From assembly GCA_963791235.1 (NCBI GenBank), contig CAWBRW010000029.1:496001-560000 (forward strand): a DNA stretch of 64,000 nucleotides. The letters run 5' to 3'. Under the pieces are notes generated by a model. The model saw nothing but the letters and a program-made list of their open reading frames with translations. It was not told where the DNA came from and did no database searches. Position 1 is the first letter of the stretch. Each line of letters begins with the position of its first letter. The stretch comes from JALORV01 sp963791235. Its GTDB lineage: Bacteria > Pseudomonadota > Gammaproteobacteria > Burkholderiales > Burkholderiaceae_F. Of this stretch, positions 9,029-18,272 are shown one piece after another. The position numbers were made by a program, and so were the translations under genes.

Positions 9029-9148
9029 CGCTCCGCGAGGGCGCCGCGGGTGGCCGAATCTGCAAACGGGATGCAGTGCGGCGCACGCTAAAGTGCGCCA
9101 TGCGCCAACGTCTTCACGGGCGCGCTCACGGGGGAAGGCATGGCTGCG

Positions 9149-9532
9149 ATGTTCAAGGTATTCACGGCAATGACTGCGGCAGCAGCGCTCTCCGCTTGCG
9201 CGCCGGATGCCTGGCGCAACTCCAAGGCCACCGGCTTCAATGACTACCTGGACGTCGTCCAGACCAAGTGCCAGCCCTTGTGGTTCGGATCGATGTACCT
9301 GCAGACCTTTGACATCTCATCGGCAGGTGCGCAGCAGTCGAACTTTGCAGCATTGCTCGACAGCACATCTCGCCTTTACTACAACCGCATCACGCCGGCC
9401 GATTTTCGCGCCGCGGTCCAGAGCCAGGTAATGACGGCATCCGACGACCGGACCAATCGGACGATGGATTGCATGATTGCCCAGCTTCCTCCGGATCGCC
9501 CCCGCTCGCCTCCCGGCGGCCTTCTTCAGTAG
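9149..9532 (+). CDS. small hypothetical lipoprotein
   Basis: 127 aa. Signal peptide with lipobox ALSAC. ATG 9149 is about 11 nt after GGGGGAAGG; an in-frame ATG at 9140 sits only 1 nt from that site and is less likely. The mature part has a few aromatic and Cys residues (KCQPLWFGSMYLQTFD, MDCMIAQLPP) and a Pro-rich end. No family recognised. It follows msrA by about 120 nt on the same strand. Its end converges on the AraC-type regulator. Confidence 0.65.
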   Translation: MFKVFTAMTAAAALSACAPDAWRNSKATGFNDYLDVVQTKCQPLWFGSMYLQTFDISSAGAQQSNFAALLDSTSRLYYNRITPADFRAAVQSQVMTASDDRTNRTMDCMIAQLPPDRPRSPPGGLLQ

Positions 9533-9553
9533 TTGTCCTCACTGTCCCGATGG

Positions 9554-9575
9554 GTCGCGCGCTAGTGCGCGCGAC
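9554..9575. terminator. convergent-end hairpin with a stop codon in the loop
   Basis: Perfect 9-bp arms GTCGCGCGC (9554-9562) and GCGCGCGAC (9567-9575) with loop TAGT. The minus-strand stop codon of the AraC-type gene (9562-9564) falls at the arm/loop junction. It serves as a likely two-way transcription end between the lipoprotein and the regulator, although no U-run follows. Confidence 0.5.
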
Positions 9576-10647
9576 GCCATTCGCCGGGCGGCTTTCCGGT
9601 CCAGCCGCGAAAGGCGCGCGAGAACGCCGTCAAGTCGGCATAGTCGAGCGCGGCGGCGATCTCGCTGATCGGCATGCGGGTTTCTTCAAGCAGTTGCCGG
9701 GCAATGGTCAGCCGGACCTCGGCGACCAGAGCCTGAAGCGAGCTGCCTTCGTCGGCCAGACGTCGCCGCAGGCTGCGCTCGCTGACGGAGAAAAGCTCGG
9801 CGATGCCCCGCGCATCCGAGCGGCCGGACATGACGCCGGTACGCAGAACGCGGCGCACCTGATCGGTCAATCGCGTGGCCGATTTGCTCTCGATCTCGGT
9901 CTGCAACTGCTGCATCAGACCCAACAGCACGGGATCGGCACCCCGCACGGGTGCGTCCAGCCAACGCTTATCGAACAGCAGCATGCTGAGCGGCACATCG
10001 AACCGCACCGGTGCGTCGAACATCTCGCGGTAAACGCGCGAGTCCAGCGGTCTGGCATGCGCCAGTCGCACCTCCGCGGGACGCCACTCGGGCCCGCACA
10101 ACGATTTCAGGATGCGCCAGCCGATCATGATGCAGGTGTCGTCAATCAACCCCGTGGCCGGCGTGCCCGGCGCAAATACGGCGTAGGTGAGCGCGACCAG
10201 ACGGTCGCTCGGCTGTGTCACCCCGGCCACGGCGCTGCGGTCCTGCAATCGCAGGCTCAGGACCAGGGTCTTGAGCGCATCGCGCACGGAGATCTCGTTG
10301 CTCATCAGATAGCCGACGAGGCCAAGCATCGGCATGCTGAACTGGCTGCCGATGATCAGGCCGAAGTGCGGCTTGCCCGAGGTGGCAACACAAGCCTCGA
10401 GGAGTCTTCCGATCGGAACGATGCTGGCGCGATTGCTTGGGTTTTCAAAAAGCTGCGGGTCCAGCCCGACGCTGCGCGTGACCGCGGCGGGGTCGATCCC
10501 GAGCGAGCGCAACGTCGCCGGGATCGTGCTGATCGGGGCGACGCTCACATCGCCAAACGACTCGGCGGCAGCAACCGGGCGCTTTAAGATGCTCTTTAGT
10601 GGCCGGCGAAAGCGTGCGTGAGGAGGTGCTCGGTCGCGCGGTGACAT
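9562..10647 (-). CDS. AraC/XylS-family transcriptional regulator (Arabinose_bd-type N-terminal domain)
   Basis: 361 aa. The N-terminal ~220 residues resemble the ligand-sensing domain of the OruR/ArgR-like AraC group (PATLRSLGIDPAAVTRSVGLDPQLFENPSNRASI, then FGLIIGSQFSMPMLGLVGYLMSN). The C-terminus has the double helix-turn-helix: RGIAELFSVSERSLRRRLADEG and MPISEIAAALDYADLTAFSRAFRGWTGKPPGEWR. The gene is divergent from the arylsulfatase with a 221-bp gap, making the sulfatase a candidate target. The first ~30 residues are not conserved-looking, so the true start may be further in. Confidence 0.85.
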   Translation of the reverse strand: MSPRDRAPPHARFRRPLKSILKRPVAAAESFGDVSVAPISTIPATLRSLGIDPAAVTRSVGLDPQLFENPSNRASIVPIGRLLEACVATSGKPHFGLIIGSQFSMPMLGLVGYLMSNEISVRDALKTLVLSLRLQDRSAVAGVTQPSDRLVALTYAVFAPGTPATGLIDDTCIMIGWRILKSLCGPEWRPAEVRLAHARPLDSRVYREMFDAPVRFDVPLSMLLFDKRWLDAPVRGADPVLLGLMQQLQTEIESKSATRLTDQVRRVLRTGVMSGRSDARGIAELFSVSERSLRRRLADEGSSLQALVAEVRLTIARQLLEETRMPISEIAAALDYADLTAFSRAFRGWTGKPPGEWRRAH

Positions 10648-10868
10648 GACAGGGCGCGGAGGTCAGGGAGCGGCAATGTCGGTGACTTGGCCGGAATTGT
10701 CAAACCGGCGCCGGTAGCGAACAGATAGATTGTCACCCCTCAAACGGATGCACGGCGCATCGGCCCGGAACATCGTGGCCAAGTGCCGCTCGCCATCACG
10801 CGGGTGGCAAGACCCATCCAGAGCTTCGAACGACGTTCAGCTGCCAACCGGCAGCGGGAAAGGACTTT

Positions 10869-13373
10869 ATGACCAGAAAACTGACCGCGCTGGTTGCGTC
10901 CGCGGCTGCCCTGATGATCGCCGGCAGTACGGGTGCGCAGCAGGTCACCGGCACGCTGGGCTCGCCCAGCGCGACGACGACGATTCCGGCAACGCAGTTG
11001 CCGCCGCCCGATCCGAAGTTCGGTGGCGTGATCAAGAACGACGCCCTGCAGTCCAAGCCGTGGTGGGCGCCGCGCGTGGTGCCGCCGAAGGGCGCGCCCA
11101 ATGTGCTGCTGATCATCACCGATGACGCCGGCTTCGGTGTGCCGAGCACCTTCGGCGGCGTGATCCCGACGCCGACGATGGACCGCATCGCGAACCAGGG
11201 CCTGCGGTACAACCGCGTGTTTTCCACGGCGCTGTGCTCGCCGACGCGTGCAGCGCTGATCACCGGGCGCAATCACCACTCGGCCGGCTTCGGCGTGATC
11301 TCCGAGCAGTCGACGGGCTTCCCCGGCTACAACAGCATCATCTCGAAGGACAAGGCAACGATCGGGCGCATGCTGAAGGACAACGGCTATGCCACGTCCT
11401 GGTTCGGCAAGGATCACAACGTCCCCGCGTTCGCGGCCAGCCAGGCCGGGCCGTTCGACCAGTGGCCGACCGGCATGGGGTTCGAATACTTCTACGGTTT
11501 CGTCGGCGGCGACGCCAACCAGTGGCAGCCGAACCTGTTCCGCAACACGACGCAGATCTATCCGTTCGAAGGGAAGCCGGGCTGGAACCTGGTCACCGGA
11601 ATGGCCGACGACGCGATCGACTACATGAACCGGATGCACCAGATCCAGCCGGACAAGCCGGTGTTCATCAAATATGCCCCAGGCGCGACGCACGCGCCGC
11701 ACCACCCGACCAGGGAGTGGGTGGACAAGATCAGCAAGATGAAGCTCTTCGACGAAGGCTGGAACAAGGTGCGCGAGCGCATCTTCGAGAATCAGAAGAA
11801 GCTCGGCGTGATTCCGCAGGACGCCCGGCTGCCGCCGTGGCCGAAGGACGTGCTGAAGGAGTGGGACACGCTCTCGGCCGACGAGAAGAAGCTCTTCATC
11901 CGGCAGGTCGAGGTCTTTGCCGCCTACGCTGCCTACAGTGACCACGAGATCGGTCGTGTGATCCAGGCCTTCGAGGACCTGGGCAAGCTCGACAACACGC
12001 TGATTATCTACATCAACGGCGACAACGGCACCAGCGCCGAGGGCGGACCGCAGGGCACGCCCAACGAGGTCGCGTTCTTCAATGGCCTGAACCAGTTGCC
12101 GATTGACGTGCAGATGAAGTTCTACGACGTATGGGGAACCGAGCAGACCTACAACCATATGTCGGCCGGCTGGTCGTGGGCGTTCGACACCCCGTTCTCG
12201 TGGTTCAAGCAGAACGCCTCGCAGCTCGGCGGCGTGAACCAGAACATGGTCGTGTCGTGGCCGGCACGCATCAAGGATAAAGGCAGCCTGCGCGAGCAGT
12301 TCGTGCACGTGATCGACGTCGTGCCGACGATACTTGAAGCGGCCGGCATTCGTGCGCCCGAGATGGTCGACGGCATCAAGCAGAAGCCGATCGAGGGCAC
12401 CAGCTTCGCCTACACGTTCGACGCGAAGAACGCGAAGGCGCCGTCGCAGCACAAGACGCAGTACTTCGAGATGATGGGGCAGTGGGCGCTCTACCACGAG
12501 GGCTGGTTCCTCAGCACCCAGGTCAATCGAGCGCCGTGGGAGGCCTTCGGCCCGGCCAACCCGAATCCGCTGGACAACCAGGTGCTCGAACTCTTCAACC
12601 TCAACACCGACTTCAACCAGACCACCGACCTAGCGGCGAAGAACCCGCAGAAGGTCAAGGAGATGAAGCAGATGTTCATCGCCGAGGCGAGGAAGCATCA
12701 GGTCTTCCCGATGGACGCGTCGGTGGCGGCACGCATCGTGGCACCCAGGCCGAACATCACCGCTGGGCGCAGCGAGTTCGTCTACACCCGGCCAATGGTC
12801 GGCCTGCCCCAGGGTGACTCGCCCTTGCTGCTCAACACCTCTTACACCGTCACCGCCGACATCGAGGTACCGCAAGGCGGTGCCGAGGGCATGATCCTGA
12901 CCTCGGGCGGGCGTTTCGCCGGCTACGGCTTCTACCTGCTGAAGGGTAAGCCGGTGTGGCTGTGGAACATGGTCGATCTCGAGCGGCTCAAGTGGGAAGG
13001 TCCGGACGCGCTCGCGCCGGGACGCCACACGATCGAGTTCGACTTCAAGTACGAAGGCCTCGGTGCCGGCACACTCGCGTTCAACAACTTCAGTGGCGTG
13101 GGCCGGCCCGGCACCGGCACGCTGAAGGTGGATGGCAAGCCAGTCGCCACGAAGAAGATGGAAAAGACGCTGCCGATGATCCTGCAGTGGGACGAATCCT
13201 TCGATATCGGCTCCGACACGCTGACCGGGGTGAACGATGGCGATTACAAACCGCCGTTCCCGCTGACCGCCAAGCTCCACAAGCTGACGATCAAGGTAGA
13301 TCGGCCCGAGATCTCGCCGGCAGATGCCAAGAAGCTCGAAGCGGCAATGTTGGACAAGGCGAAACGCGACTGA
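10869..13373 (+). CDS. secreted arylsulfatase
   Basis: 834 aa. Signal peptide (to about STGAQQ), then a sulfatase domain: metal-binding LLIITDDAGFG and the modification motif CSPTRAALITGRNHHSAGFG, where the Cys of C-x-P-x-R becomes formylglycine. Other sites include FGKDHNVP and YINGDNGTSAEGG. After residue ~640 a C-terminal beta-rich domain follows. The enzyme hydrolyses sulfate esters, here outside the cytoplasm; activation needs a formylglycine-generating enzyme, not seen in the window. ATG 10869 follows GGGAAAGGA. Length and motif resemble AtsA-type sulfatases of Proteobacteria. Regulation by the divergent AraC gene is plausible. Confidence 0.92.
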   Translation: MTRKLTALVASAAALMIAGSTGAQQVTGTLGSPSATTTIPATQLPPPDPKFGGVIKNDALQSKPWWAPRVVPPKGAPNVLLIITDDAGFGVPSTFGGVIPTPTMDRIANQGLRYNRVFSTALCSPTRAALITGRNHHSAGFGVISEQSTGFPGYNSIISKDKATIGRMLKDNGYATSWFGKDHNVPAFAASQAGPFDQWPTGMGFEYFYGFVGGDANQWQPNLFRNTTQIYPFEGKPGWNLVTGMADDAIDYMNRMHQIQPDKPVFIKYAPGATHAPHHPTREWVDKISKMKLFDEGWNKVRERIFENQKKLGVIPQDARLPPWPKDVLKEWDTLSADEKKLFIRQVEVFAAYAAYSDHEIGRVIQAFEDLGKLDNTLIIYINGDNGTSAEGGPQGTPNEVAFFNGLNQLPIDVQMKFYDVWGTEQTYNHMSAGWSWAFDTPFSWFKQNASQLGGVNQNMVVSWPARIKDKGSLREQFVHVIDVVPTILEAAGIRAPEMVDGIKQKPIEGTSFAYTFDAKNAKAPSQHKTQYFEMMGQWALYHEGWFLSTQVNRAPWEAFGPANPNPLDNQVLELFNLNTDFNQTTDLAAKNPQKVKEMKQMFIAEARKHQVFPMDASVAARIVAPRPNITAGRSEFVYTRPMVGLPQGDSPLLLNTSYTVTADIEVPQGGAEGMILTSGGRFAGYGFYLLKGKPVWLWNMVDLERLKWEGPDALAPGRHTIEFDFKYEGLGAGTLAFNNFSGVGRPGTGTLKVDGKPVATKKMEKTLPMILQWDESFDIGSDTLTGVNDGDYKPPFPLTAKLHKLTIKVDRPEISPADAKKLEAAMLDKAKRD

Positions 13374-13377
13374 TCAG

Positions 13378-13407
13378 CTGGAACGCCCCGTACTCGGGGC
13401 GTTCCAG
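13378..13407. terminator. strong bidirectional hairpin
   Basis: Perfect 13-bp stem CTGGAACGCCCCG / CGGGGCGTTCCAG with a TACT tetraloop, placed four bases after the arylsulfatase stop and 20 bases before the stop of the convergent SlyB-like gene. No long U-run on either side. Confidence 0.75.
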
Positions 13408-13426
13408 TCTGAAGAACTGCGACGCG

Positions 13427-13867
13427 TCAGCGCGGCACGACGCGTGCGCCGTCGCCGTTGCCCTCGATATAGACACCCTGTCCGACCCGCAGCCCGGGGT
13501 TCACCGGTTGCGTCACGGCCACCAGCACGCCATTGCCCGTGCGAACGATGATCTGCTGTCCCGGCAGCGGTTTGTCGTGTTTCTTCTGGATCTCGTTACC
13601 GGCGACTGCGCCCCCGACCGCGCCCAGCACCATCGCGACATCGCGGCCGGTACCGCCTCCGATCAGGCTGCCGATTCCAAGCCCGGCCAGTCCGCCGACG
13701 ACAGCTCCGACACCCTGATGATGGTTACTGGCCAGCTGGACCGCGGTGATCTGCTCGATCGTGCCGCGACGGATTTCGACCTCTCCCGGCTGTGGGCCCG
13801 GGGTAGCGCATCCGGCGAGACCGAGGCTGATGAGCAGCGAGGCTGCAACGGAGCGAACTTTGGACAT
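13427..13867 (-). CDS. SlyB-like outer-membrane lipoprotein (glycine zipper 2TM)
   Basis: 146 aa. Lipobox GLAGC after a short signal peptide. The central segment GVGAVVGGLAGLGIGSLIGGGTGRDVAMVLGAVGGAVAGNEIQ shows the two GxxxG-rich helices of the glycine-zipper 2TM domain, and the C-terminus has the SlyB-type short beta part (GQQIIVRTGNG, LRVGQGVYIEG). Likely anchored to the outer membrane and linked to envelope integrity. ATG 13867. Confidence 0.88.
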   Translation of the reverse strand: MSKVRSVAASLLISLGLAGCATPGPQPGEVEIRRGTIEQITAVQLASNHHQGVGAVVGGLAGLGIGSLIGGGTGRDVAMVLGAVGGAVAGNEIQKKHDKPLPGQQIIVRTGNGVLVAVTQPVNPGLRVGQGVYIEGNGDGARVVPR

Positions 13868-14136
13868 GACTTGAACCCTCCCCGATAGCGTTGGATCTGA
13901 TTGAGAAACTTCAGGCAGAAGTCTGCACGGTTTCCTGTGAATCCTGCTGACGTAATCGGCCGCAAGGAGACGATACGTTGCAAATGCAAGAGCACGCGAC
14001 CGTCGGAGAAAATGCGGATCGCTGGCTGCTACAACGTCGTGCGCCCGGACAACGTCTCCAACCGGCGGTTGCGTTTGCAGGTGCAGTTCATGTTCCGGAA
14101 GTAAGCTGTCGGCCCTTTGCCTGGGAGTGCAGTGTC

Positions 14137-16710
14137 ATGTATGTGCGAATCCTCGTCCTTGCCCTACTGAGTGGCGCACTGGTCGCCGGTTGTGCAAGCC
14201 GCTCCGGCGACACGCCGCCTCCGCCGCCCGACTCGTCATGGAGCCCGGCGATGAACGTGAGTGGCGCGAGCGGTGGTGCTGCGACTGCGTCGGGTCCGGC
14301 TCGCGTCGCTCTCGCTGATCCGTGGCCGCGCGATGTCACGCTCACAGGTGCCGACGCGCTCGTCTACCAGCCGCAGGTCGAGTCCTGGAAAGGCAACGCG
14401 CTGGCATGGCGCGTTGCCGTGGCGCTGCGGCCAGCCGGCCAGAAGGACGAGACCTTCGGCGTTGTGTGGGGCACGGCGCGCACCGACGTCGACCGCCTGA
14501 CCCGAACCGTGGAGCTCAATGACCTGGTCATTACGAAGAGCGGCTTTCCGACGCTGCCCGACAGGGGCGCGCAGTACTTGCCGGCGCTGCGCACCGCGAT
14601 GGCCGGCGCGCTGCAGACGATGGCGCTTGACAGCCTGGAAGCGTCGCTGGCGGCCTCGCAGACGGTACAGCCCACCACACACGCGGTCCGCAACGACCCC
14701 CCGCGCGTGATCGTCGCCTACGGACCAGCACTGTTGGTGCCGATCGAGGGCACGCCGGTCGTCAAGCCGATCGCCGACACGCGCTTCGAGCGTGTCATCA
14801 ATACGCAGGCGATGTTGGCTCGGACACGGCTCGAGAGCACGTGGTACCTGCACGTCTTCGACGGCTGGGTCTCGTCGACGTCTCTCAACGGACCGTGGAC
14901 TCGGGCGAGCATCGCACCGCTGGGCCTGGACGATGCCGCGAAACAGCTTGCGCAATCGCGCACCGTCGATCTGCTGGACGGTGATGAAGGCGCGACGCCG
15001 AAGCCGTCACTGACCAACGGTTTACCGGCGATCCACGTTACCGAGACTCCGACTGAACTTGTCGTCTTCAAGGGTCAGCCGAATCTGGTGCCCATCACCG
15101 GCACGCCTCTGCTCTGGGCCACCAATAGCGCGACCGACGTCATCGTCGACACCACCAACAACGCTTACTACGTGCTAATGGCCGGTCGCTGGTTCCGCGC
15201 GACGGGGCTCGGCGGTCCGTGGACCTTCGTCGCGAGCAATGCTCTGCCACCATCGTTCCGGCAAATTCCCGCCAAGGGTACGCCCGCGTCGATCGTGCTC
15301 GCTTCAGTGGCGGGCACAGCGCAGGCCCAGGAGGCGGTGATCGCAAACTCGATCCCGCAGACGGCGGCGATTGCGCGCAACGGTGGCCCGACGTTCACGC
15401 CGGTCTTTGACGGTGCGCCGCAGTGGCAGCCAGTTGTCGGCACGCCGTTGCGGTATGTCGTCAACTCGAAGGTGCCGGTCATCGAAGTGAATCCGGGTGC
15501 CTATTACGCGGTCACCGGGGGCGTCTGGTTCACTGCGGGCACCCTGACGGGGCCGTGGGTCCTGGCCACGGCGGTGCCGAGCATCATCTATTCGATTCCG
15601 GTGTCCTCGCCCCTGCACTACGTGACCTACGTGCACGTGTACGGTTTCACCGATACCGCCGTCTACACGGGCTACACGCCGGGCTACCTGGGCACGGTTG
15701 TCGATGTTGGCGGCACCGTCGTCTATGGCACTGGTTATGCCTACTCGCCGTGGATCGGGGCCACCTGGTATGGCGCGCCCGTGACCTATGGAGTGGCGGC
15801 CATGCCGGTCTACAACCCATACGTCGGCTTCACATTCGGCTTTGCGATGGGCATGACCGCCGCCTACTGGGCTGAGCCTTACTGGGGCGGTGCGTACTAC
15901 CACGCCGGTTACTACGGTTACCCGTGCTGCGGCTCCGCCAGCGCGAACGTTTATCGCAACTGGCCGGGCGGCGTGTCGTCAGGCACGCGCACCTACTGGG
16001 CCGACAACGGCGGTGCTTTCGGCACGACCGCCGCCGGCAATTACTCGACCTACCGCGGTACCAGCGGCACCTACAACGCGCAACGCAGCTGGAATCCATA
16101 CACCGGCCAGGGTTCACAGGGATATAACCGCACGTTCAGCACCGCCACCGGAACCACTGGCTCGGTGAACCGCGACGAGACGGTCAATGCCCAGACGGGT
16201 GAGCGCACCTATGGTTCAAACGCCCAGGCCACCAGCGCGGGCGGCAGCTCGATCGATCGCAATGTCTCTGCAAGCGCCGGACCGCAGGGGTACAGCCGCG
16301 ATGCGTCAACGACGACCTACAACGCGCAGACCGGCCAGACCAAGACCTGGAACAACGGCGTGCCGCAGAACAGTCACTACGCAGGCTCCGACGGCAACGT
16401 CTACCGCAACGATGGCAGCGGCGGATGGCAGCAGCATTCGAGCAGTGGCTGGAACAACGTTTCGAGTTCCGATTGGGCCGCCCGGGAGCAGCAGTCGCGC
16501 AGCGCTGGCGCGGACCGCACCGGCAGTTGGGGCAGTGGCGGCTGGGACCGTTCCGGGAGTGGGTCGGGCGACTGGGGCAGTCGCTCGGGCGGTGGCGCGG
16601 GCGGATGGGGCGGAGGCAGCGGGAGCTGGGGTGACCGCTTCAGCGGCGGAAGTTTTGGCGACCGTTTTGGTGGCGGTGGTTTCCGCGGTGGCGGTGGCTT
16701 CCGTCGGTGA
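14137..16710 (+). CDS. large repeat-containing lipoprotein with Gly/Ser-rich tail
   Basis: 857 aa from ATG 14137 after CTGGGAG. Lipobox LVAGC and a Pro-rich linker. Three internal repeats of about 110-115 residues begin near residues 200, 315 and 429; each reads roughly V-P-(I/V)-x-G-T-P ... G-x-W ... G-P-W. After residue ~490 the protein becomes Tyr/Gly/Val-rich (GYTPGYLGTVVDVGGTVVYG). It ends in a low-complexity Gly/Ser/Trp/Arg tail (WGGGSGSWGDRFSGG). Similar proteins are usually annotated as hypothetical or carbohydrate-binding-like. A cell-surface location is inferred; function is unknown. Confidence 0.8.
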   Translation: MYVRILVLALLSGALVAGCASRSGDTPPPPPDSSWSPAMNVSGASGGAATASGPARVALADPWPRDVTLTGADALVYQPQVESWKGNALAWRVAVALRPAGQKDETFGVVWGTARTDVDRLTRTVELNDLVITKSGFPTLPDRGAQYLPALRTAMAGALQTMALDSLEASLAASQTVQPTTHAVRNDPPRVIVAYGPALLVPIEGTPVVKPIADTRFERVINTQAMLARTRLESTWYLHVFDGWVSSTSLNGPWTRASIAPLGLDDAAKQLAQSRTVDLLDGDEGATPKPSLTNGLPAIHVTETPTELVVFKGQPNLVPITGTPLLWATNSATDVIVDTTNNAYYVLMAGRWFRATGLGGPWTFVASNALPPSFRQIPAKGTPASIVLASVAGTAQAQEAVIANSIPQTAAIARNGGPTFTPVFDGAPQWQPVVGTPLRYVVNSKVPVIEVNPGAYYAVTGGVWFTAGTLTGPWVLATAVPSIIYSIPVSSPLHYVTYVHVYGFTDTAVYTGYTPGYLGTVVDVGGTVVYGTGYAYSPWIGATWYGAPVTYGVAAMPVYNPYVGFTFGFAMGMTAAYWAEPYWGGAYYHAGYYGYPCCGSASANVYRNWPGGVSSGTRTYWADNGGAFGTTAAGNYSTYRGTSGTYNAQRSWNPYTGQGSQGYNRTFSTATGTTGSVNRDETVNAQTGERTYGSNAQATSAGGSSIDRNVSASAGPQGYSRDASTTTYNAQTGQTKTWNNGVPQNSHYAGSDGNVYRNDGSGGWQQHSSSGWNNVSSSDWAAREQQSRSAGADRTGSWGSGGWDRSGSGSGDWGSRSGGGAGGWGGGSGSWGDRFSGGSFGDRFGGGGFRGGGGFRR

Positions 16711-16782
16711 TCGTCCGGAATCAGCGGGCAGCGCCGGGTAAGCTGAAAGGCCGCGGCGTGACCTGCCGTGATTGCGGTTGCG

Positions 16783-18030
16783 CTACGGCGCGCTTTGCGG
16801 GGGCGCTTCGGCCGTTGCCAACTCCGGCGCGCCAGGAGGCAGCCGAGCGACGCCTCGTGCGTAACGACGGATGCCGGGCATCGCGCTGACTCCATGCGCC
16901 ACGATGCTGAGCAGGACGGTCGCCATGACGGCCAGGCGGATCGTTGCCTCGCCCGGCAGCTGCGCCTGCTGCTCCAGGTAGACCAGTCCCAGCACAATTG
17001 ACGCCAGGCCGCGCGGACCGAACCACCCCATGAAGAGCACCGTGCTGCGGGTAAGACCGGTGCCGGCCAGCGCGATCGCCACCGGCAGCATGCGCAGGAC
17101 AGTCAGGCTGAGCACGGCGTACACCCAGGTCGCGGTTGTGAAATCAGGCCAGGTGCGGGCAACGAACAGCCCGAACAGGAAGAAAACAAAGTAGTTGAAC
17201 AGCTGGCCCCATTCTTCAGTGAACTCGACACTGTGGCGCGCGACCTGCGGGAAACCGATCTGCACGGCCAGGCCGGCCGCGAAGGCAGCGATGAACATGC
17301 TGGCGCCGGACTCTTCCGAGAGAATCATGCAGAGCAGAGGCAGCGCTACCACGCCAAGCTGCGCGAGTGCGGGCGACATCCAGTTCCTTCGCTCCGCCAG
17401 GCCTAGCAGCCAGCCGCCCGCAAGGCCGGCTCCGACGCCGATCGCCGCCCCGTAGCCCAGCTGCTCGAGCAGGAAGCGACCGAGAACGGCGGGCGCACTC
17501 TGGTCGGCGGTCGCGGCCAGCGCGATGAACAGCATCAGGAACGGCACGGACAGGCCGTCATTGAGCCCAGCCTCGACGTTCAGCGCCTGGCGAATGCGCG
17601 CGGGCACTTTCGGGCTGCTGACGATGATCTGACCGAGGCCGGCATCGGTCGGCGCAAGGATCGCCGCGATGATTCCCGCCTCCCACCAGGTCAGGCCGCC
17701 GAAGCACACCATCGCCGCGGCGGCGCCGAGCGCGATCGTCAGCAGCATGCCGGTGCTGAGCAGGCGCGCCGGCAGGTTACGGTCGCCCTTCAGCGCGTCG
17801 CGCCGGATCCGTGCCGCGTCGGTGAACAGTGTCATCACGAGCCCGGTTTCGGCGATCAGCAGGAACGCCTTGCGGTGAGTCAGCAGTCCCGCTTCGAACT
17901 CCGGAAGCAGCAGCAGGGTCGCACCAGCGGCAGTGAAAAGGAGCGGCGCCGTGATGACAGTGCTCGCCAGCCGCCGCGACACCAGGCTGTACGCAAAAAC
18001 GAGGACGACAAAGACCGTGACGATCAGCAT
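16783..18030 (-). CDS. cation:proton antiporter (CPA1/NhaP-like)
   Basis: 415 aa, about 12 hydrophobic segments. The family core is visible: ILAPTDAGLGQIIVSSPKVPARIRQALNVEAGLNDGLSVPFL, holding the TD pair and the ND pair that bind and exchange the cation, plus GWFGPRGLASIVLGLV in the C-terminal half. Exchanges Na+ or K+ for protons at the inner membrane. I start at ATG 18030, where the first membrane segment begins; ATG 18057 adds nine residues and cannot be excluded. Neither has a clear Shine-Dalgarno. Single gene. Confidence 0.9.
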   Translation of the reverse strand: MLIVTVFVVLVFAYSLVSRRLASTVITAPLLFTAAGATLLLLPEFEAGLLTHRKAFLLIAETGLVMTLFTDAARIRRDALKGDRNLPARLLSTGMLLTIALGAAAAMVCFGGLTWWEAGIIAAILAPTDAGLGQIIVSSPKVPARIRQALNVEAGLNDGLSVPFLMLFIALAATADQSAPAVLGRFLLEQLGYGAAIGVGAGLAGGWLLGLAERRNWMSPALAQLGVVALPLLCMILSEESGASMFIAAFAAGLAVQIGFPQVARHSVEFTEEWGQLFNYFVFFLFGLFVARTWPDFTTATWVYAVLSLTVLRMLPVAIALAGTGLTRSTVLFMGWFGPRGLASIVLGLVYLEQQAQLPGEATIRLAVMATVLLSIVAHGVSAMPGIRRYARGVARLPPGAPELATAEAPPQSAP

Positions 18031-18272
18031 GCCGCGATTGTGCGTGAAGCGCTGCATTCACGGCGCTTTGTCGTCGAGAAAATGGGAATCGTTCCCACGC
18101 GACAGTTGAAGACGGACCGGCCACCGTCCGCATGGCCGATGCAAAACGACCCAAGACGAGTGAGACGCGGCGCTTCGCAGTTTGCGCAATGCGCTTTAAC
18201 TTCCCGTCGACCCGTCAATGGATCGTTGCGTGCGCAATCTCGTTTCACTGCCCGGCATCACCTTGTATCGCA

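Noticed and set aside
10740..12497. 585-codon minus-strand open frame
   Set aside because: Antisense to the arylsulfatase; no domain resemblance, biased Arg/Val/Leu content.
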